DNA of 64,000 nt from JANMGV01 sp037440405 (GCA_037440405.1 JBBIUE010000009.1:19683-83682); one strand, 5' to 3'; shown: positions 1 to 9,752, counted from the stretch's first letter. The notes: generated by a model from the sequence alone, not told the origin. Program-made: numbers and translations.

Positions 1-2
1 GC

Positions 3-1379
3 TCACGCATACTCGCGATCGGTGATCAGACCTGGTTGCGGCACCGGGTAGCGACCTTCGCTGTCTGCTTGCAATGGAGAGGGGCTTTCCATGGTTAACT
101 GTTCAAGCCCGGGCGAGAATTCGTGCTCACAATTGAGCATGTCATCGTAGGTCACGATCTGTCCGGTGTGAGCAGCCATGCGTCCCATCGAAGTAACCAC
201 GCTGGCGATAACGCCCCGTTCGACTTCGTTATACGGCTGATCATTCCGGATGGCGGCGATTAGGTGATCCCATTCCAGTTGATACGGGTTGGGCTCGTTC
301 GGCGGATACTGCCAGACTATGTCGCGATTGCGCATACGCTGGCCGCTGAAGATACGGCACTTGGCTGGTGTATGAGCGGCGGTCGAAATCACCGCTAGGC
401 CTTTCGTGCCATGCGCGTAGCTGGCGAATTCTTGGTGGCAGCCAGGCATAATGCGGCCATGCAGATCGAGTTTCGTCCCATCGGCAAACGTATACTCGAC
501 CGAGTAGGTATCGAAATTTTGGTCGACGTAGTCTCCTCGGTAATGGCGGCCACCGCAGGCCTTGGCCTCGACTGGCCAGGCATTTTTCATCCAGCAGCAT
601 TCGTCGATGTTATGAATGAGAAAATCGCTGAAGCCACCACCAGACAACCATAAGAATGCATGGAAATTGCGAATTTGATAAGCCAGTTCGCTCATGTTCT
701 CGGGCTTTCTCTTGGCAGCTGCCGATCCCGTTGGGCCAGCCATTCGGTAGGCTCGCATGAGCAAGATTTCGCCTAGCTCTCCATTCTGAATGCGATCGAA
801 CAGTTCTTGCCTAGCAGCGCAATGCCGACACATGAGGCCGACGCCCACCTTCAGGTTCTTGGCGACGGACTTTTCCGCCAATTCCAACATCTTGCGGCTG
901 CCGGGGCCATCAACGGTCACCGGCTTTTCCATGAAGACATGAATACCCTTTTCAATCGCGTAGGCAAAGTGGACCCATCGAAACGCGGGCGGCGTCGCGA
1001 ATATGGCAACGTCACCTGGACGCAAACAATCCATGGCTTGCTTGTAGGCATCGAAAGCAACGAATCGACGTTCCGGTGGAACATCCACCTTATCGCCGAA
1101 ATCCCGCTTCAATTGATCGAAACTGTACTCCATTCGATCGGGGAAAACGTCCGCCATGGCAACCAGCTTGATCGGCCCGTTGTTCACGGACAGAGCATTG
1201 GAGGCAGCCCCAGTTCCTCGACCCCCGCAGCCGATCAATGCGACTTGAATGGTATGATCCTCGGATGCGTGGACAGCAGGCACCGCCGAAGCGAGCATCG
1301 TTCCTGCTGCCGCCACAGCACCGGATTTCTTGATGAAAACGCGACGGGAATCGACATCAGCTTTTCGTTTCGACGACAT
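3..1379 (-). CDS. Tat-exported Gfo/Idh/MocA-family oxidoreductase
   Basis: Likely NAD(P)-dependent sugar or cyclitol oxidoreductase of the Gfo/Idh/MocA family, 458 aa. The N-terminus has a twin-arginine signal (SRRVFIKKSG followed by a hydrophobic Ala-rich stretch ending VHAS), so export by the Tat pathway is expected. Next comes a Rossmann nucleotide-binding motif (ALIGCGGRGTGA) and the family's catalytic EKP motif (FMEKPVTV). I chose the start at 1379 rather than the upstream ATG at 1418 because it places the twin arginines about 12 residues in and has an AGGA-type ribosome-binding site about 10 bases upstream. The stop lies 3 bases from the window edge, so nothing can be said about downstream genes. 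Such exported paralogues are numerous in planctomycetes and their substrates are mostly unknown. Family is sure; substrate is not. Confidence 0.93.
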   Translation of the reverse strand: MSSKRKADVDSRRVFIKKSGAVAAAGTMLASAVPAVHASEDHTIQVALIGCGGRGTGAASNALSVNNGPIKLVAMADVFPDRMEYSFDQLKRDFGDKVDVPPERRFVAFDAYKQAMDCLRPGDVAIFATPPAFRWVHFAYAIEKGIHVFMEKPVTVDGPGSRKMLELAEKSVAKNLKVGVGLMCRHCAARQELFDRIQNGELGEILLMRAYRMAGPTGSAAAKRKPENMSELAYQIRNFHAFLWLSGGGFSDFLIHNIDECCWMKNAWPVEAKACGGRHYRGDYVDQNFDTYSVEYTFADGTKLDLHGRIMPGCHQEFASYAHGTKGLAVISTAAHTPAKCRIFSGQRMRNRDIVWQYPPNEPNPYQLEWDHLIAAIRNDQPYNEVERGVIASVVTSMGRMAAHTGQIVTYDDMLNCEHEFSPGLEQLTMESPSPLQADSEGRYPVPQPGLITDREYA

Positions 1380-1431
1380 GAGACAGGGTTCCTTGTATTC
1401 AGGTAGGATCGGATTCAAAAGAGTTACTTGA

Positions 1432-2622
1432 TTATTCGACTTTCGGAGTCGTACGCTCGCGTTGAACTGGTTCCGACTTGTCCCACTTCAACTCGATCTC
1501 TTCGAGGGAGGGCGTTCTGAGGGGGCGAACAATTCGGAATCCCACATGGAGTGCATCCGTGAGGTACCAAATGCTGACTGGGCTTTGAGGGTCTTGTGCA
1601 ATCCAATCCTCCGTCGAACCTTCACGAGACGCACTGCGGCATTCCTCTGCGGATTTGTCCCACCCGCCCCCGCGGACAGTTCTTGGATACAACGTCATTG
1701 GAATCACAAGCGGGTCGCGACGTTCCTTTTCCGAGAGTTCGGGATAGCCGTCTTCTGTGAACTGGTCGAGAACCCACTCGGCGACGTTGCCATGCATATC
1801 GTAAAGTCCCCAAGGATTGGGCTTTTTCTTCCCTGCCTTCTTGTAGCCTTCGTCCGAGTTGTCCGCAAACCATCCATATTCTTCCAGTTCAGCCGGATCG
1901 TCTCCGAACGAATAAGCCGTGGTCGAACCTGCTCGGCATGCGTACTCCCACTCTGCTTCCGTCGGAAGCCGATAGTATCGACCTGTCTTGGCACTCAACC
2001 ATTTACAAAAAGTCCGAGCCGCATGTTGAGTCATGCAGATCGCTGGGTAGCCCTTGGTTCCCATGCCGAACGACATGTCGCAATACGGTTTCGTCGGTTG
2101 GCTGATTTGGAAGACGTCAGCGGCCTTGTCACGCGGAGTTAATTGAAATTGAAACTGTTCGCGACGATAAACATCTAAATCCGACATCCAGATGTCGTAG
2201 GAGTCCCAAGTGATTTCAAATTTGGACATCCAGAATGCGGAAATTTCAACTTCCCGTTGAGGGCCTTCCGATTCCTGACGTCCAGGCTCATCCTCTGGGC
2301 TGCCCATCAAGAATCGCCCGCTCGGAATGGGAATCATGTCGATTTTGGCGTCGGTATGCTCGATCAACTCAGCATAGCGTTTCATATCACTTTCGGTCGT
2401 TGCCACCGAGTCTGGGATTTCGAGCGGCACGGTCTCCTGCGCCACAGCCAAATCGATGCAGGCCAAAACAACAGAATATTCACACAGACGAACGAGCCGA
2501 GCACGCAAATGAGGAGACAGCAAACAAGTGAAACATCGCGCAGCGGACTCTCCCAATTGTCGTATGACGATGAGGGCGAAGACAACCAGATGACGAAAAA
2601 TGCAGAAGGTCGCGGCGGGCAT
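1432..2622 (-). CDS. SUMF1/formylglycine-generating-enzyme-like domain protein
   Basis: 396 aa protein with an N-terminal hydrophobic region (about residues 8-60, possible signal or anchor) followed by a SUMF1/FGE-sulfatase domain. Recognisable features are MIPIPSGRFLMGS, the KFEITWDSY segment, LPTEAEWEYACRAG, GLYDMHGNVAEWVLD and VRGGGWDKSAEECRSASRE near the end. These define the fold used by formylglycine-generating enzymes, which activate sulfatases by oxidising a cysteine. Most planctomycete paralogues are not proven enzymes, and I see only one cysteine in the C-terminal region where true FGEs carry a redox pair, so enzymatic activity is doubtful. An open frame continues upstream to 2937, but that would overlap the divergent esterase gene; the ATG at 2622 leaves a 262-bp divergent promoter region. 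No sulfatase gene is adjacent. Confidence 0.85.
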   Translation of the reverse strand: MPAATFCIFRHLVVFALIVIRQLGESAARCFTCLLSPHLRARLVRLCEYSVVLACIDLAVAQETVPLEIPDSVATTESDMKRYAELIEHTDAKIDMIPIPSGRFLMGSPEDEPGRQESEGPQREVEISAFWMSKFEITWDSYDIWMSDLDVYRREQFQFQLTPRDKAADVFQISQPTKPYCDMSFGMGTKGYPAICMTQHAARTFCKWLSAKTGRYYRLPTEAEWEYACRAGSTTAYSFGDDPAELEEYGWFADNSDEGYKKAGKKKPNPWGLYDMHGNVAEWVLDQFTEDGYPELSEKERRDPLVIPMTLYPRTVRGGGWDKSAEECRSASREGSTEDWIAQDPQSPVSIWYLTDALHVGFRIVRPLRTPSLEEIELKWDKSEPVQRERTTPKVE

Positions 2623-2884
2623 GAATTTGGATCGGCGGGAGGGAAAACGGGGACTTGCCAAAGAGTACCTTGAATACTCTACAATGACAGAAAACAGAAG
2701 CACTTGCAAGGACCTTTTGGAATTGTCTTTTGATACGATTCGAGGGATCATCGAGTTCGATTCATGAAGATCCATCCTATTGCAGTCGACGGATTGAAGT
2801 CCTTCAACAAATGGCTTACTTTGATTGATGGCTCGTGGTTTCCGTTTGGTTTGACAGGTTCCGTGTCTTGAAAGCGATCGTACC

Positions 2885-3673
2885 ATGCCTTCCATCCATT
2901 GGATCGTTGGTTTCTCTCTATTGATATCAACTGCCATGAGCCAAGAATTGCAGCCTCAGGATTGGATGAAGCAGTTCGAGCCGCGAGAGTTTCAAGTGCA
3001 AGAAGTTGGTGTACTAAAATACCGCTTGCTCAAGCCCGCTGACTTTAACCCAGACCGCACTTATCCATTGGTGGTGTTTCTTCATGGAGCCGGCGAACGA
3101 GGTAGCGACAATACTGCACAGTTGAAACATGGCATGAAGGAATTCCTGACTCCAGAGCGACGCAACGATTATCCTTGTTACGTCTTGGCTCCGCAGTGTC
3201 CCACTGGCAAGAGATGGGTTGAAGTGGACTGGTCGGCGAGTTCTCATTCCCATCCCGAACAGCCCAGCGATACACTTCGACTGGTGCATGATCTGGTTAT
3301 CGAAATGACCACGAGCGCCAACGTTGACAAGCGGCGAGTTTACATCATGGGACTCTCGATGGGTGGTTATGGAACCTGGGATGCGATTGCCCGCTATCCG
3401 GAGTTGTTCGCAGCGGCGATCCCGATCTGCGGAGGAGGCGATCCTGCGGTCGTCGAACGATATGTGCAACTGCCTATCTGGTGCTTTCACGGTGATCGTG
3501 ACAACGCCGTCCCAGTCGAACGTTCCCGTACGATGATCGACGCTCTGAAAAAAGCTGGTGGGAATCCGAAGTACACCGAGTACGAAGGGGTGGGGCACGA
3601 TAGTTGGACCGCCACGTTCGCGAATCCGGAAGTTTATCAGTGGCTGTTTCAGCAAGTTCGGCGGCAAGACTAA
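2885..3673 (+). CDS. Secreted phospholipase/carboxylesterase-like alpha/beta hydrolase
   Basis: 262 aa serine hydrolase of the alpha/beta fold. It begins with a signal peptide (MPSIHWIVGFSLLISTAMSQ) and contains an oxyanion segment FLHGAGERGSDN, the nucleophile elbow GLSMGGYGTWD, the acid-bearing loop WCFHGDRDNAVPVE and a late histidine in GVGHDSWTA. This is the architecture of PHB-depolymerase- or phospholipase/carboxylesterase-like secreted esterases that planctomycetes often use on polysaccharide esters. The serine in GLSMG, the aspartate in GDRD and the histidine in GHDSW form a plausible triad. It is transcribed away from the SUMF1 gene. Substrate cannot be told. Confidence 0.9.
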   Translation: MPSIHWIVGFSLLISTAMSQELQPQDWMKQFEPREFQVQEVGVLKYRLLKPADFNPDRTYPLVVFLHGAGERGSDNTAQLKHGMKEFLTPERRNDYPCYVLAPQCPTGKRWVEVDWSASSHSHPEQPSDTLRLVHDLVIEMTTSANVDKRRVYIMGLSMGGYGTWDAIARYPELFAAAIPICGGGDPAVVERYVQLPIWCFHGDRDNAVPVERSRTMIDALKKAGGNPKYTEYEGVGHDSWTATFANPEVYQWLFQQVRRQD

Positions 3674-3736
3674 CGCTTCGTCAATCTTACTCACGACTTT
3701 CATCAAGAGACTTGGCTCGACTCGGATTGCTGTTGT

Positions 3737-4312
3737 ATGTTGAATCTTCAGAGCGAAACCACTCAACGATGGCTCGATCAAGTGGACTCGCACTTGGAAG
3801 ACATTCTCATCGATCATGCTCATTGCGAGCACAAGGCCGCCGCAACTGCGATGAGCTTAATGGGTTCGTATATCGACCAGCCTGAATTGTGCCGCGAAAT
3901 GACGGTGATCATTCACGAGGAGTTGGAACATTTTCATGCTGTCCTGGCTCTGCTGGAACGCCGTCACATTCCGTTCCGCAAGCTTCGAGCTGGTCCTTAC
4001 GGCAAAGAATTGAACAAGCTGGTTCGACTTCACGAACCAGACCGCGCCGTCGATCGCCTGCTTGTCGCGGGTCTCATCGAAGCTCGATCCTGCGAGCGAT
4101 TCTCAATATTGCGCGATCATGTGCGCGATGCGGAGTTATCGGAGTTCTACGGCTCGTTGTTCGAATCGGAAGCCAGGCATCACTCAACCTACGTTCGATT
4201 GGCCAAACTTTTTCAGTCGGCAGACAAGGTGACACATCGACTTCGAGAACTGTCTGTTTGGGAATCAGAAATTCTGGCGCGCGGCAGCACTCTCCCAAGG
4301 ATGCACAGCTAA
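3737..4312 (+). CDS. miaE: tRNA-(ms2io6A37) hydroxylase
   Basis: 191 aa, close to the usual size for MiaE, a ferritin-like non-haem di-iron monooxygenase that hydroxylates the isopentenyl side chain of ms2i6A at position 37 of certain tRNAs. The four-helix iron-binding pattern is visible: DHAHCEHKAAATAM, IHEELEHFHAVL, AGLIEARSCERF and ESEARHHSTYVRLA, each supplying the expected Glu and Glu-x-x-His ligands. The ATG at 3737 lies 63 bases after the esterase stop, so co-transcription is possible but not required. No miaA or miaB is in the window; the substrate modification must be made by genes elsewhere. Confidence 0.9.
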   Translation: MLNLQSETTQRWLDQVDSHLEDILIDHAHCEHKAAATAMSLMGSYIDQPELCREMTVIIHEELEHFHAVLALLERRHIPFRKLRAGPYGKELNKLVRLHEPDRAVDRLLVAGLIEARSCERFSILRDHVRDAELSEFYGSLFESEARHHSTYVRLAKLFQSADKVTHRLRELSVWESEILARGSTLPRMHS

Positions 4313-4424
4313 ACCAATACGAATATGGTCATGATCCAGGTGCGGACTTCGTCTTTCGGTAATCCTCAGCCCATTTTCGAGTCCCTTTTCTCTTTTCATG
4401 GTTCTTTCTAGGCGGTAATTGAAA

Positions 4425-5075
4425 GTGACTGATTCACAATCGACGGAGATTGCTCGCCAATCGATCATCGCGATTGGCAATCGATTTTGGAAACGTGGGT
4501 GGTCGTTGGGAACGTCTAGCAACTACAGCGTCGTTGTGAATCGCGATCCCTTGCAATTGCTCATCACGGCTAGCGGGAAGGACAAAGGGAATTTGGGCAC
4601 CGAGGATTTTGTAATCGTCGATGCAGTGGGACAGACGTGTTTTGAGGGCCAACCCAAAAGCAGCGCGGAGACCTTGCTGCACTGTGCCGCAGCATCCAAG
4701 CTACAGGCTGGTGCCATTCTCCATACACATAGCGTTTGGGGGACTTTGCTGTCCGATCGATTCGCCGCTCATCATGGCATTCTGATCGATGGATTTGAGA
4801 TGCTCAAAGGACTCGAAGGCATCTCAACTCACGAAACAAAGTTTTGGCTACCGATCTTCGAAAACACTCAAGATATCCCGAAGCTGAGGAATGAAGTTGA
4901 ACAGTACTGGGAGTCCCATCCAGGCGATATTCACGTTGGTTTTTTGATCCGTCGGCATGGCCTGTATGCTTGGGGAGTTGATCTAGCGAGGGCGACCCGA
5001 CACATTGAGGTTTTGGAATTCTTGCTCGAATGCGTTGGTCGATCGTCTCACATGTCGTCGGCGAAGTCTTCGTAG
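4425..5075 (+). CDS. mtnB: Methylthioribulose-1-phosphate dehydratase
   Basis: About 216 aa class II aldolase-like enzyme of the methionine salvage pathway, which dehydrates 5-methylthioribulose-1-phosphate. Diagnostic stretches are GWSLGTSSNYSVVV at the N-terminus, LITASGKDKG, the zinc-binding ILHTHSVWGTLLS (two histidines), HEIKFW-type segment at THETKFWLPIF, and a late histidine in IRRHGLYAWG. A TTG at 4419 and a GTG at 4425 are both in frame; the AGGCGG at 4410-4415 is better spaced for the GTG, which I prefer. No other mtn gene is in the window. The 3' end overlaps the end of rsgA on the opposite strand by 28 bases (5048-5075). Confidence 0.88.
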   Translation: MTDSQSTEIARQSIIAIGNRFWKRGWSLGTSSNYSVVVNRDPLQLLITASGKDKGNLGTEDFVIVDAVGQTCFEGQPKSSAETLLHCAAASKLQAGAILHTHSVWGTLLSDRFAAHHGILIDGFEMLKGLEGISTHETKFWLPIFENTQDIPKLRNEVEQYWESHPGDIHVGFLIRRHGLYAWGVDLARATRHIEVLEFLLECVGRSSHMSSAKSS

Positions 5076-6229
5076 TCGTAGACGCCACCCTGCGAAGGAG
5101 CGCCGTCCGACAAGATATGGCAAAACGAATCATAGCGGCGAACGTCGAGCAATCCATCGGCCACGGCGTCTTTTACTGCGCAATCCGTTTCGTGTTGATG
5201 AGAACAATTTGGAAAACGACACAAGTCTGCAAAAGGCCGAAAATCGCGGAATAACGTGGTCAGTTCCTCTGGGACGATATCCCATAATTGAAATTGGCGA
5301 ATCCCAGGAGTATCGACAAGGGTCGCCCCCGATGGCAACTTCAGTAGCGAAGCGGTCGTCGTGGTGTGCCGTCCCTTCTGATTCTCTTCACTGACTGTCT
5401 GAACGCGCAAGTTGAATTCTGGGAATAGTGCATTGAGCAGAGAGGACTTTCCCACGCCGCTCTGGCCAACAACCACGCTGGTGCTCGTTCCTAGCATGTT
5501 CTTGACCTCCTCTATTCCCCAGCCCTCCTGCACACTTAACATGACCACTCGATAACCCATCTGGGCGTACACGCCAATGGGCTGCTGCAATTCCGCAGGG
5601 TCGATCAAGTCGCATTTATTGATGCAGATACATGCATCCAATTCATTCTGTTCTGCGGTAATCAGGAAGCGGTCGATCAAATTCGGCTTGAAGTTCGGTT
5701 CGGCCGCTGAGGTGACAATCAGCAATTGATCGACGTTGGATACGAGGACATGCCGCTTGCCACGAACGCTGCGGCAGAACTGCGATCGTCTGGGTTCGAC
5801 TCGTACGATCAAACCCTGGTCTTTGCCCTCTGGACGAAAACGGACCAAATCGCCGGCGACGACGACGTGTCGCTGGTCCGTGCTAACAGTCTTCAGTAAT
5901 CTTCGAACGGCACAGCGATAGACCTCTTCTCGCTCCGTCGAGACGACGCATTCGAGCCCATGCACTCGCAACACGCGACCGAGAAGAGTATCCTTCTCTG
6001 AAACGGCAAGTACCGAGGCGGCGTCTTGATTGTCGGCACGACCATCATCCTCCGTTGTGACCGTCCGTCTTCTTGTCAGATTTCCCTTACCGCTAACGCG
6101 CTCCGATGATTTGGTATCGATCTCCTCGTCGCTCTGATGAAAATCTTTGGTGAGGTCGGCTTGTCGCTGGCGAGTTTCTCGGTTCTTCTTGAACTCGATT
6201 CGGATGTGCTTCGATTTCTTCCTCGCCAT
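5048..6229 (-). CDS. rsgA: Ribosome small-subunit maturation GTPase RsgA
   Basis: 393 aa circularly permuted GTPase that assists late 30S maturation. The order of motifs is the permuted one typical of YjeQ/RsgA: G4 NKCD (about residues 204-207), then the P-loop GQSGVGKSS (255-263), then DTPG (306-309). A C-terminal zinc module follows, with Cys337, Cys342, His344 and Cys350 in CRFPNCSHQHETDC. An OB-fold-like region (about 80-150) precedes the GTPase domain. The first ~75 residues are Lys/Arg/Glu-rich and longer than in the E. coli protein. The start lies 22 bases after the ftsH stop, so the two are probably one operon. Confidence 0.95.
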   Translation of the reverse strand: MARKKSKHIRIEFKKNRETRQRQADLTKDFHQSDEEIDTKSSERVSGKGNLTRRRTVTTEDDGRADNQDAASVLAVSEKDTLLGRVLRVHGLECVVSTEREEVYRCAVRRLLKTVSTDQRHVVVAGDLVRFRPEGKDQGLIVRVEPRRSQFCRSVRGKRHVLVSNVDQLLIVTSAAEPNFKPNLIDRFLITAEQNELDACICINKCDLIDPAELQQPIGVYAQMGYRVVMLSVQEGWGIEEVKNMLGTSTSVVVGQSGVGKSSLLNALFPEFNLRVQTVSEENQKGRHTTTTASLLKLPSGATLVDTPGIRQFQLWDIVPEELTTLFRDFRPFADLCRFPNCSHQHETDCAVKDAVADGLLDVRRYDSFCHILSDGAPSQGGVYDYEDFADDM

Positions 6230-6251
6230 GGATGGTGCTCGATTCTTTGCG

Positions 6252-8252
6252 TCAAGACAATTCGGCTGATTGCAGTTGTGGTTTGGCAGATGAACTTGGC
6301 CCGATCAAAGCTTCGATCTCGTTTTCCGATAGCTCTTCCTTTTCCAAGAGAGCGCTTGCAATTTTCTTCAGGTCTTCCCGATGCGACTCCAACAGTTCCG
6401 AAGAACGCTGGTCCGCTTCACGAAGCAACTCGGCCACTTCCTCGTCGATCATCTCTTGAGTGTGCTCGCTAAACATTCGCTGCTGGTGAATTTCTCGGCC
6501 AAGGAAAGGGTCTTCTTCGGAAGTCTTATACGACACCGGCCCCAATCGCGAACTCATTCCCCAATGTGTGACCATGCGCCGAGCCATCATGGTAGCGCGT
6601 TCGAGATCGTTCTCCGCACCAACGGTTGTTTCTCCGTAGATCATCCGTTCGGCTGCTCGACCCGCAAGGAGGACGACGAGCTGATCGCGAATCTCCGAAA
6701 ACGACATACTTAGTCGATCTTCCGCAGGAACAATTTGGGTCACGCCGAGAGCCCGACCGCGCGGGATGATCGTGACTTTGTGAACTCGATTGGCACTGCT
6801 CAAACACCACGCCGCCAACGTGTGACCACCTTCGTGATAAGCAGTCTTCTCTCGTTCGGCGGGAGACATGACCTCTTCGCGTTTTGCCCCCATCAGAACC
6901 TTGTCTTTGGCATAATCAAAATCAGCCATCGAGACCCGCGTTTTATCTTGTCGAGCTGCCCAAAGAGCGGCTTCGTTGACGATGTTGCGAATGTCCGCCC
7001 CCGTCAACCCGACGGTTCCCTCAGCTAACCGCTGCAAATCGACATCGTCCGCTAGCGGAACGTCGCGCACATGAACCTTGAAGATTTCGACACGGCCCTT
7101 GAGCGTCGGCCTTCCGACCGTGATATGGCGGTCGAAGCGTCCTGGTCGCAGCAATGCCGGATCGAGGACATCGGGACGATTCGTAGCTGCGATGACAATA
7201 ATCGAATCGGTCTGCGAAAAACCATCCATCTCGCTGAGAATTTGGTTCAGCGTTTGTTCTCGCTCGTCGTGTCCTCCCCCCAGGCCCGCCCCTCGCTGGC
7301 GCCCGACAGCATCGATCTCGTCGATGAAAATGATCGCTGGGCTGTTTTCCTTAGCAACCTGAAACAAGTCGCGCACTCGACTTGCACCGACGCCGACGAA
7401 CATTTGAATGAACTCGCTGCCGCTTACCGAATAGAATGCAACTCCAGCTTCTCCTGCAATGGCGCGAGCCAGCAGCGTTTTACCCGTTCCCGGAGGACCA
7501 TTGAGAAGAACTCCGCGCGGAACACGACCTCCTAGCTTTCGGAATTTTTCGGGGCTGCTAAGAAACTCGACGATTTCCTGTAAATCGGCCTTAACACCTT
7601 CCAGCCCTGCGACATCATCGAAGGTGACTTGCTGCTCGCTGGCTTCGTACCGTTTGGCCGTACTGCGAGAGAAACTCGATAGAAAGCCGCTTCCCATGAT
7701 CTGATCTCGCGACCTTCGGAACATCAACCAAGCAATCAAAATGACAGCGAGCGGAGCGAGAAACATCAGCATCATCAATAACTCTCGCGAGATTCCATCT
7801 GAACTGACGTCGTAATCAAATGGAGGGCTGCCGGTCGTTTCTACTTCAAGTGATTCCGCTCGGATTGCATTGAGCTTTTCAAAGAGGGCCGCGCGAACTC
7901 CGTCCTCCGCAGGTAACTGGACGAGGAAGTTTTTATGCAGCGATTGATTTTCGGACCCTTTCTCCGAGCGATATCGGCCGCTCCCATCGACCGCTGGAGG
8001 CTTGATCGGAGCAACTTTGAATTCGCCCCGAGCTGTCGTCGAATAGATCACCAGCGACTGGACATTGCGTTTATCCAACTGCTCGAGAAAGAACCCATAG
8101 GTGATCGTCGAAGTTGGCGGGGCGGACATGTAAAAAAGTAGCGTTACCACCGCTCCTATGATCAACGCTATCAACAACCAATTTTGCCGCCCCGGTCGCC
8201 GCGCCTTCTCATCACCTGGGTTCGCACTTTCTTCCTTGTCCTGATCTCTCAT
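6252..8252 (-). CDS. ftsH: ATP-dependent zinc metalloprotease FtsH
   Basis: 666 aa membrane AAA+ protease. Two transmembrane segments flank a periplasmic domain (about residues 24-45 and 157-178). The AAA module carries Walker A GPPGTGKT (252-259), Walker B with DEID (311-314) and the second region of homology ATNRPDVLDPALLRPGRFD. The zinc site is HEGGH (473-477), a small variation on the usual HEAGH with both ligand histidines and the glutamate kept; the third ligand is probably the Asp in GAENDLERAT. It degrades membrane and some soluble proteins. It is upstream of and probably co-transcribed with rsgA. The ATG at 8252 gives a normal N-terminus. Confidence 0.96.
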   Translation of the reverse strand: MRDQDKEESANPGDEKARRPGRQNWLLIALIIGAVVTLLFYMSAPPTSTITYGFFLEQLDKRNVQSLVIYSTTARGEFKVAPIKPPAVDGSGRYRSEKGSENQSLHKNFLVQLPAEDGVRAALFEKLNAIRAESLEVETTGSPPFDYDVSSDGISRELLMMLMFLAPLAVILIAWLMFRRSRDQIMGSGFLSSFSRSTAKRYEASEQQVTFDDVAGLEGVKADLQEIVEFLSSPEKFRKLGGRVPRGVLLNGPPGTGKTLLARAIAGEAGVAFYSVSGSEFIQMFVGVGASRVRDLFQVAKENSPAIIFIDEIDAVGRQRGAGLGGGHDEREQTLNQILSEMDGFSQTDSIIVIAATNRPDVLDPALLRPGRFDRHITVGRPTLKGRVEIFKVHVRDVPLADDVDLQRLAEGTVGLTGADIRNIVNEAALWAARQDKTRVSMADFDYAKDKVLMGAKREEVMSPAEREKTAYHEGGHTLAAWCLSSANRVHKVTIIPRGRALGVTQIVPAEDRLSMSFSEIRDQLVVLLAGRAAERMIYGETTVGAENDLERATMMARRMVTHWGMSSRLGPVSYKTSEEDPFLGREIHQQRMFSEHTQEMIDEEVAELLREADQRSSELLESHREDLKKIASALLEKEELSENEIEALIGPSSSAKPQLQSAELS

Positions 8253-8561
8253 TCATCAACTTTCATCGCAAGAGGAGGAATCCTATTCTCGTTCCTTGAA
8301 TCCCAACAAATTCTTCATTATTGTAGCGACTCAGTCAGTGTTGGCGACCGTTCCCCATTGATTACCAATACATAGCAAGCGTATCACGCGCTGAGCATCC
8401 ATTCGAATAAACATTTCAGCCGCGCGCCGATGAATTCGCTATGACAACGCATGAACTTGCGAACTCATTCTTCCGAGCCAATCCGAAATACTGCATGCCA
8501 ATCCGGCCAGAGAATTCATTCCTGGCGGGTTCCGTTTGTATCTCCAGCAGCGAAAATAGTT
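8253..8561. other. Intergenic region upstream of ftsH
   Basis: About 309 bases between the ftsH start and the end of the LRR lipoprotein gene. It must contain the ftsH promoter, reading leftwards. I see no gene, RNA or convincing terminator hairpin in it. Confidence 0.5.
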
Positions 8562-9752
8562 CTAGAGCACAACCTTGTTCAGATCGGGCAGAGCCATTTT
8601 CAGCCGTTCAACGCCCAACGCTGTGGCTTGGCTGCCATTCAGCCGTAAATCTCGGAGCTTGTGTAGGGATTCCAACGAGACCAATCCAGCATCGGTAACC
8701 TTGGTCTTGCCAAGATGCAAAAATTCGAGCTCCGTCAAGTTGCCGACATGGACGAGTGCGGCGTCTGAGATGGTTGCAATGTCATCGAGATTGAGCCGAC
8801 GCAATGGTAGCGACGCGACATAGGAAACCCCCTCATCGCTGACTCGTGTTCGCCACAGGTTCAAGTCCTCTAGCTGGCTGAGCGATCCGACGACTTTCAT
8901 CGTTGCATCGGTGACCGGAGATTGAGACAGGTCTAGTTGCCGCAGATGCGAAAACGCCGCCATGTGCTCCATTTCCTTTTCATCGATCGTCTCGACATTG
9001 CTGAGCTTCAGCTTCTCAATCTTCGTGGGTTCAGCAATGAAACGCAGAAAATCTCCGGTGACTGAAACTTGATACATGCTCAGCTCACGGAGATTCGGCC
9101 AATTCGCAATTCCCTTCAGCGACTCGTCGTTGACCGTGCATCTTTGCAGTCCGAAACTGACCAGGCTCGTCAAGCCCTCCAAGAACTTCATGCCTCGTTC
9201 GTTCAACGTGGGAATACAAAGTTGTAGACTTCGCAGCTTCGTTAACTTCCCAATCGATTCGAGTCCATCGTCGGTCAAATTGGACTCTGTGATTCTCAAG
9301 GTTCGCAAGTTTGTTAGCTTAGAGATGTAACGTGCGACCTCGTCATCAATGTCCGGACCCCCGATCGCGAGCGCATCGAGCTGCGGAAGCTTTCCTAGCA
9401 ACTCGATCGTCTTGGGCCACTCGACGGAACTCTTTGACAGATCGACGCTTCGCAACTGGCCTTCAGCGTCGGTTTGATGTTGAATCTCTGGGATAGCCCG
9501 AACAAGTCGCTCCGCAGTCGCGACTTCATCGTTCGTCCGGATTTCTGAGCTCAAGGCAGCTGAGGCTTCTGGGGATGATTGTTTGGGAGAAGCCGTATTC
9601 GCTGGTTGGATCGTCACGCGATCCACATCATCCGTAGGGCTATCGCAGCCGACGATGATGGTTCCTATGATGAGAAGATAAAGCCCCGAGACGATTCGCC
9701 AAATTCTCGCGAGGCTAGATCGACGATATTGATCGTGAGTGGGCACGTTCAT
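8562..9752 (-). CDS. Leucine-rich-repeat lipoprotein
   Basis: 396 aa. The chosen start gives a lipoprotein signal peptide whose lipobox ends IIVGC (cysteine about residue 31), so the mature protein is probably membrane-anchored. From roughly residue 100 to the end it is a run of leucine-rich repeats of about 23-25 residues with the pattern LxxLxLxxTxVTDxGLxxL, as in LRTLRITESNLTDDGLESI and LEFLHLGKTKVTDAGLVSL; this is the GALA/RNI-like type common in planctomycetes. It probably binds proteins, partner unknown. An open frame upstream to 9929 abuts trpA but has no signal peptide at its start, so I rejected it. The 177-base gap after trpA leaves co-transcription open. Confidence 0.88.
   Translation of the reverse strand: MNVPTHDQYRRSSLARIWRIVSGLYLLIIGTIIVGCDSPTDDVDRVTIQPANTASPKQSSPEASAALSSEIRTNDEVATAERLVRAIPEIQHQTDAEGQLRSVDLSKSSVEWPKTIELLGKLPQLDALAIGGPDIDDEVARYISKLTNLRTLRITESNLTDDGLESIGKLTKLRSLQLCIPTLNERGMKFLEGLTSLVSFGLQRCTVNDESLKGIANWPNLRELSMYQVSVTGDFLRFIAEPTKIEKLKLSNVETIDEKEMEHMAAFSHLRQLDLSQSPVTDATMKVVGSLSQLEDLNLWRTRVSDEGVSYVASLPLRRLNLDDIATISDAALVHVGNLTELEFLHLGKTKVTDAGLVSLESLHKLRDLRLNGSQATALGVERLKMALPDLNKVVL

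Noticed and set aside
1432..2937. Long form of the SUMF1 gene starting at 2937
   Set aside because: It would overlap the signal peptide of the divergent esterase gene and remove the promoter space.
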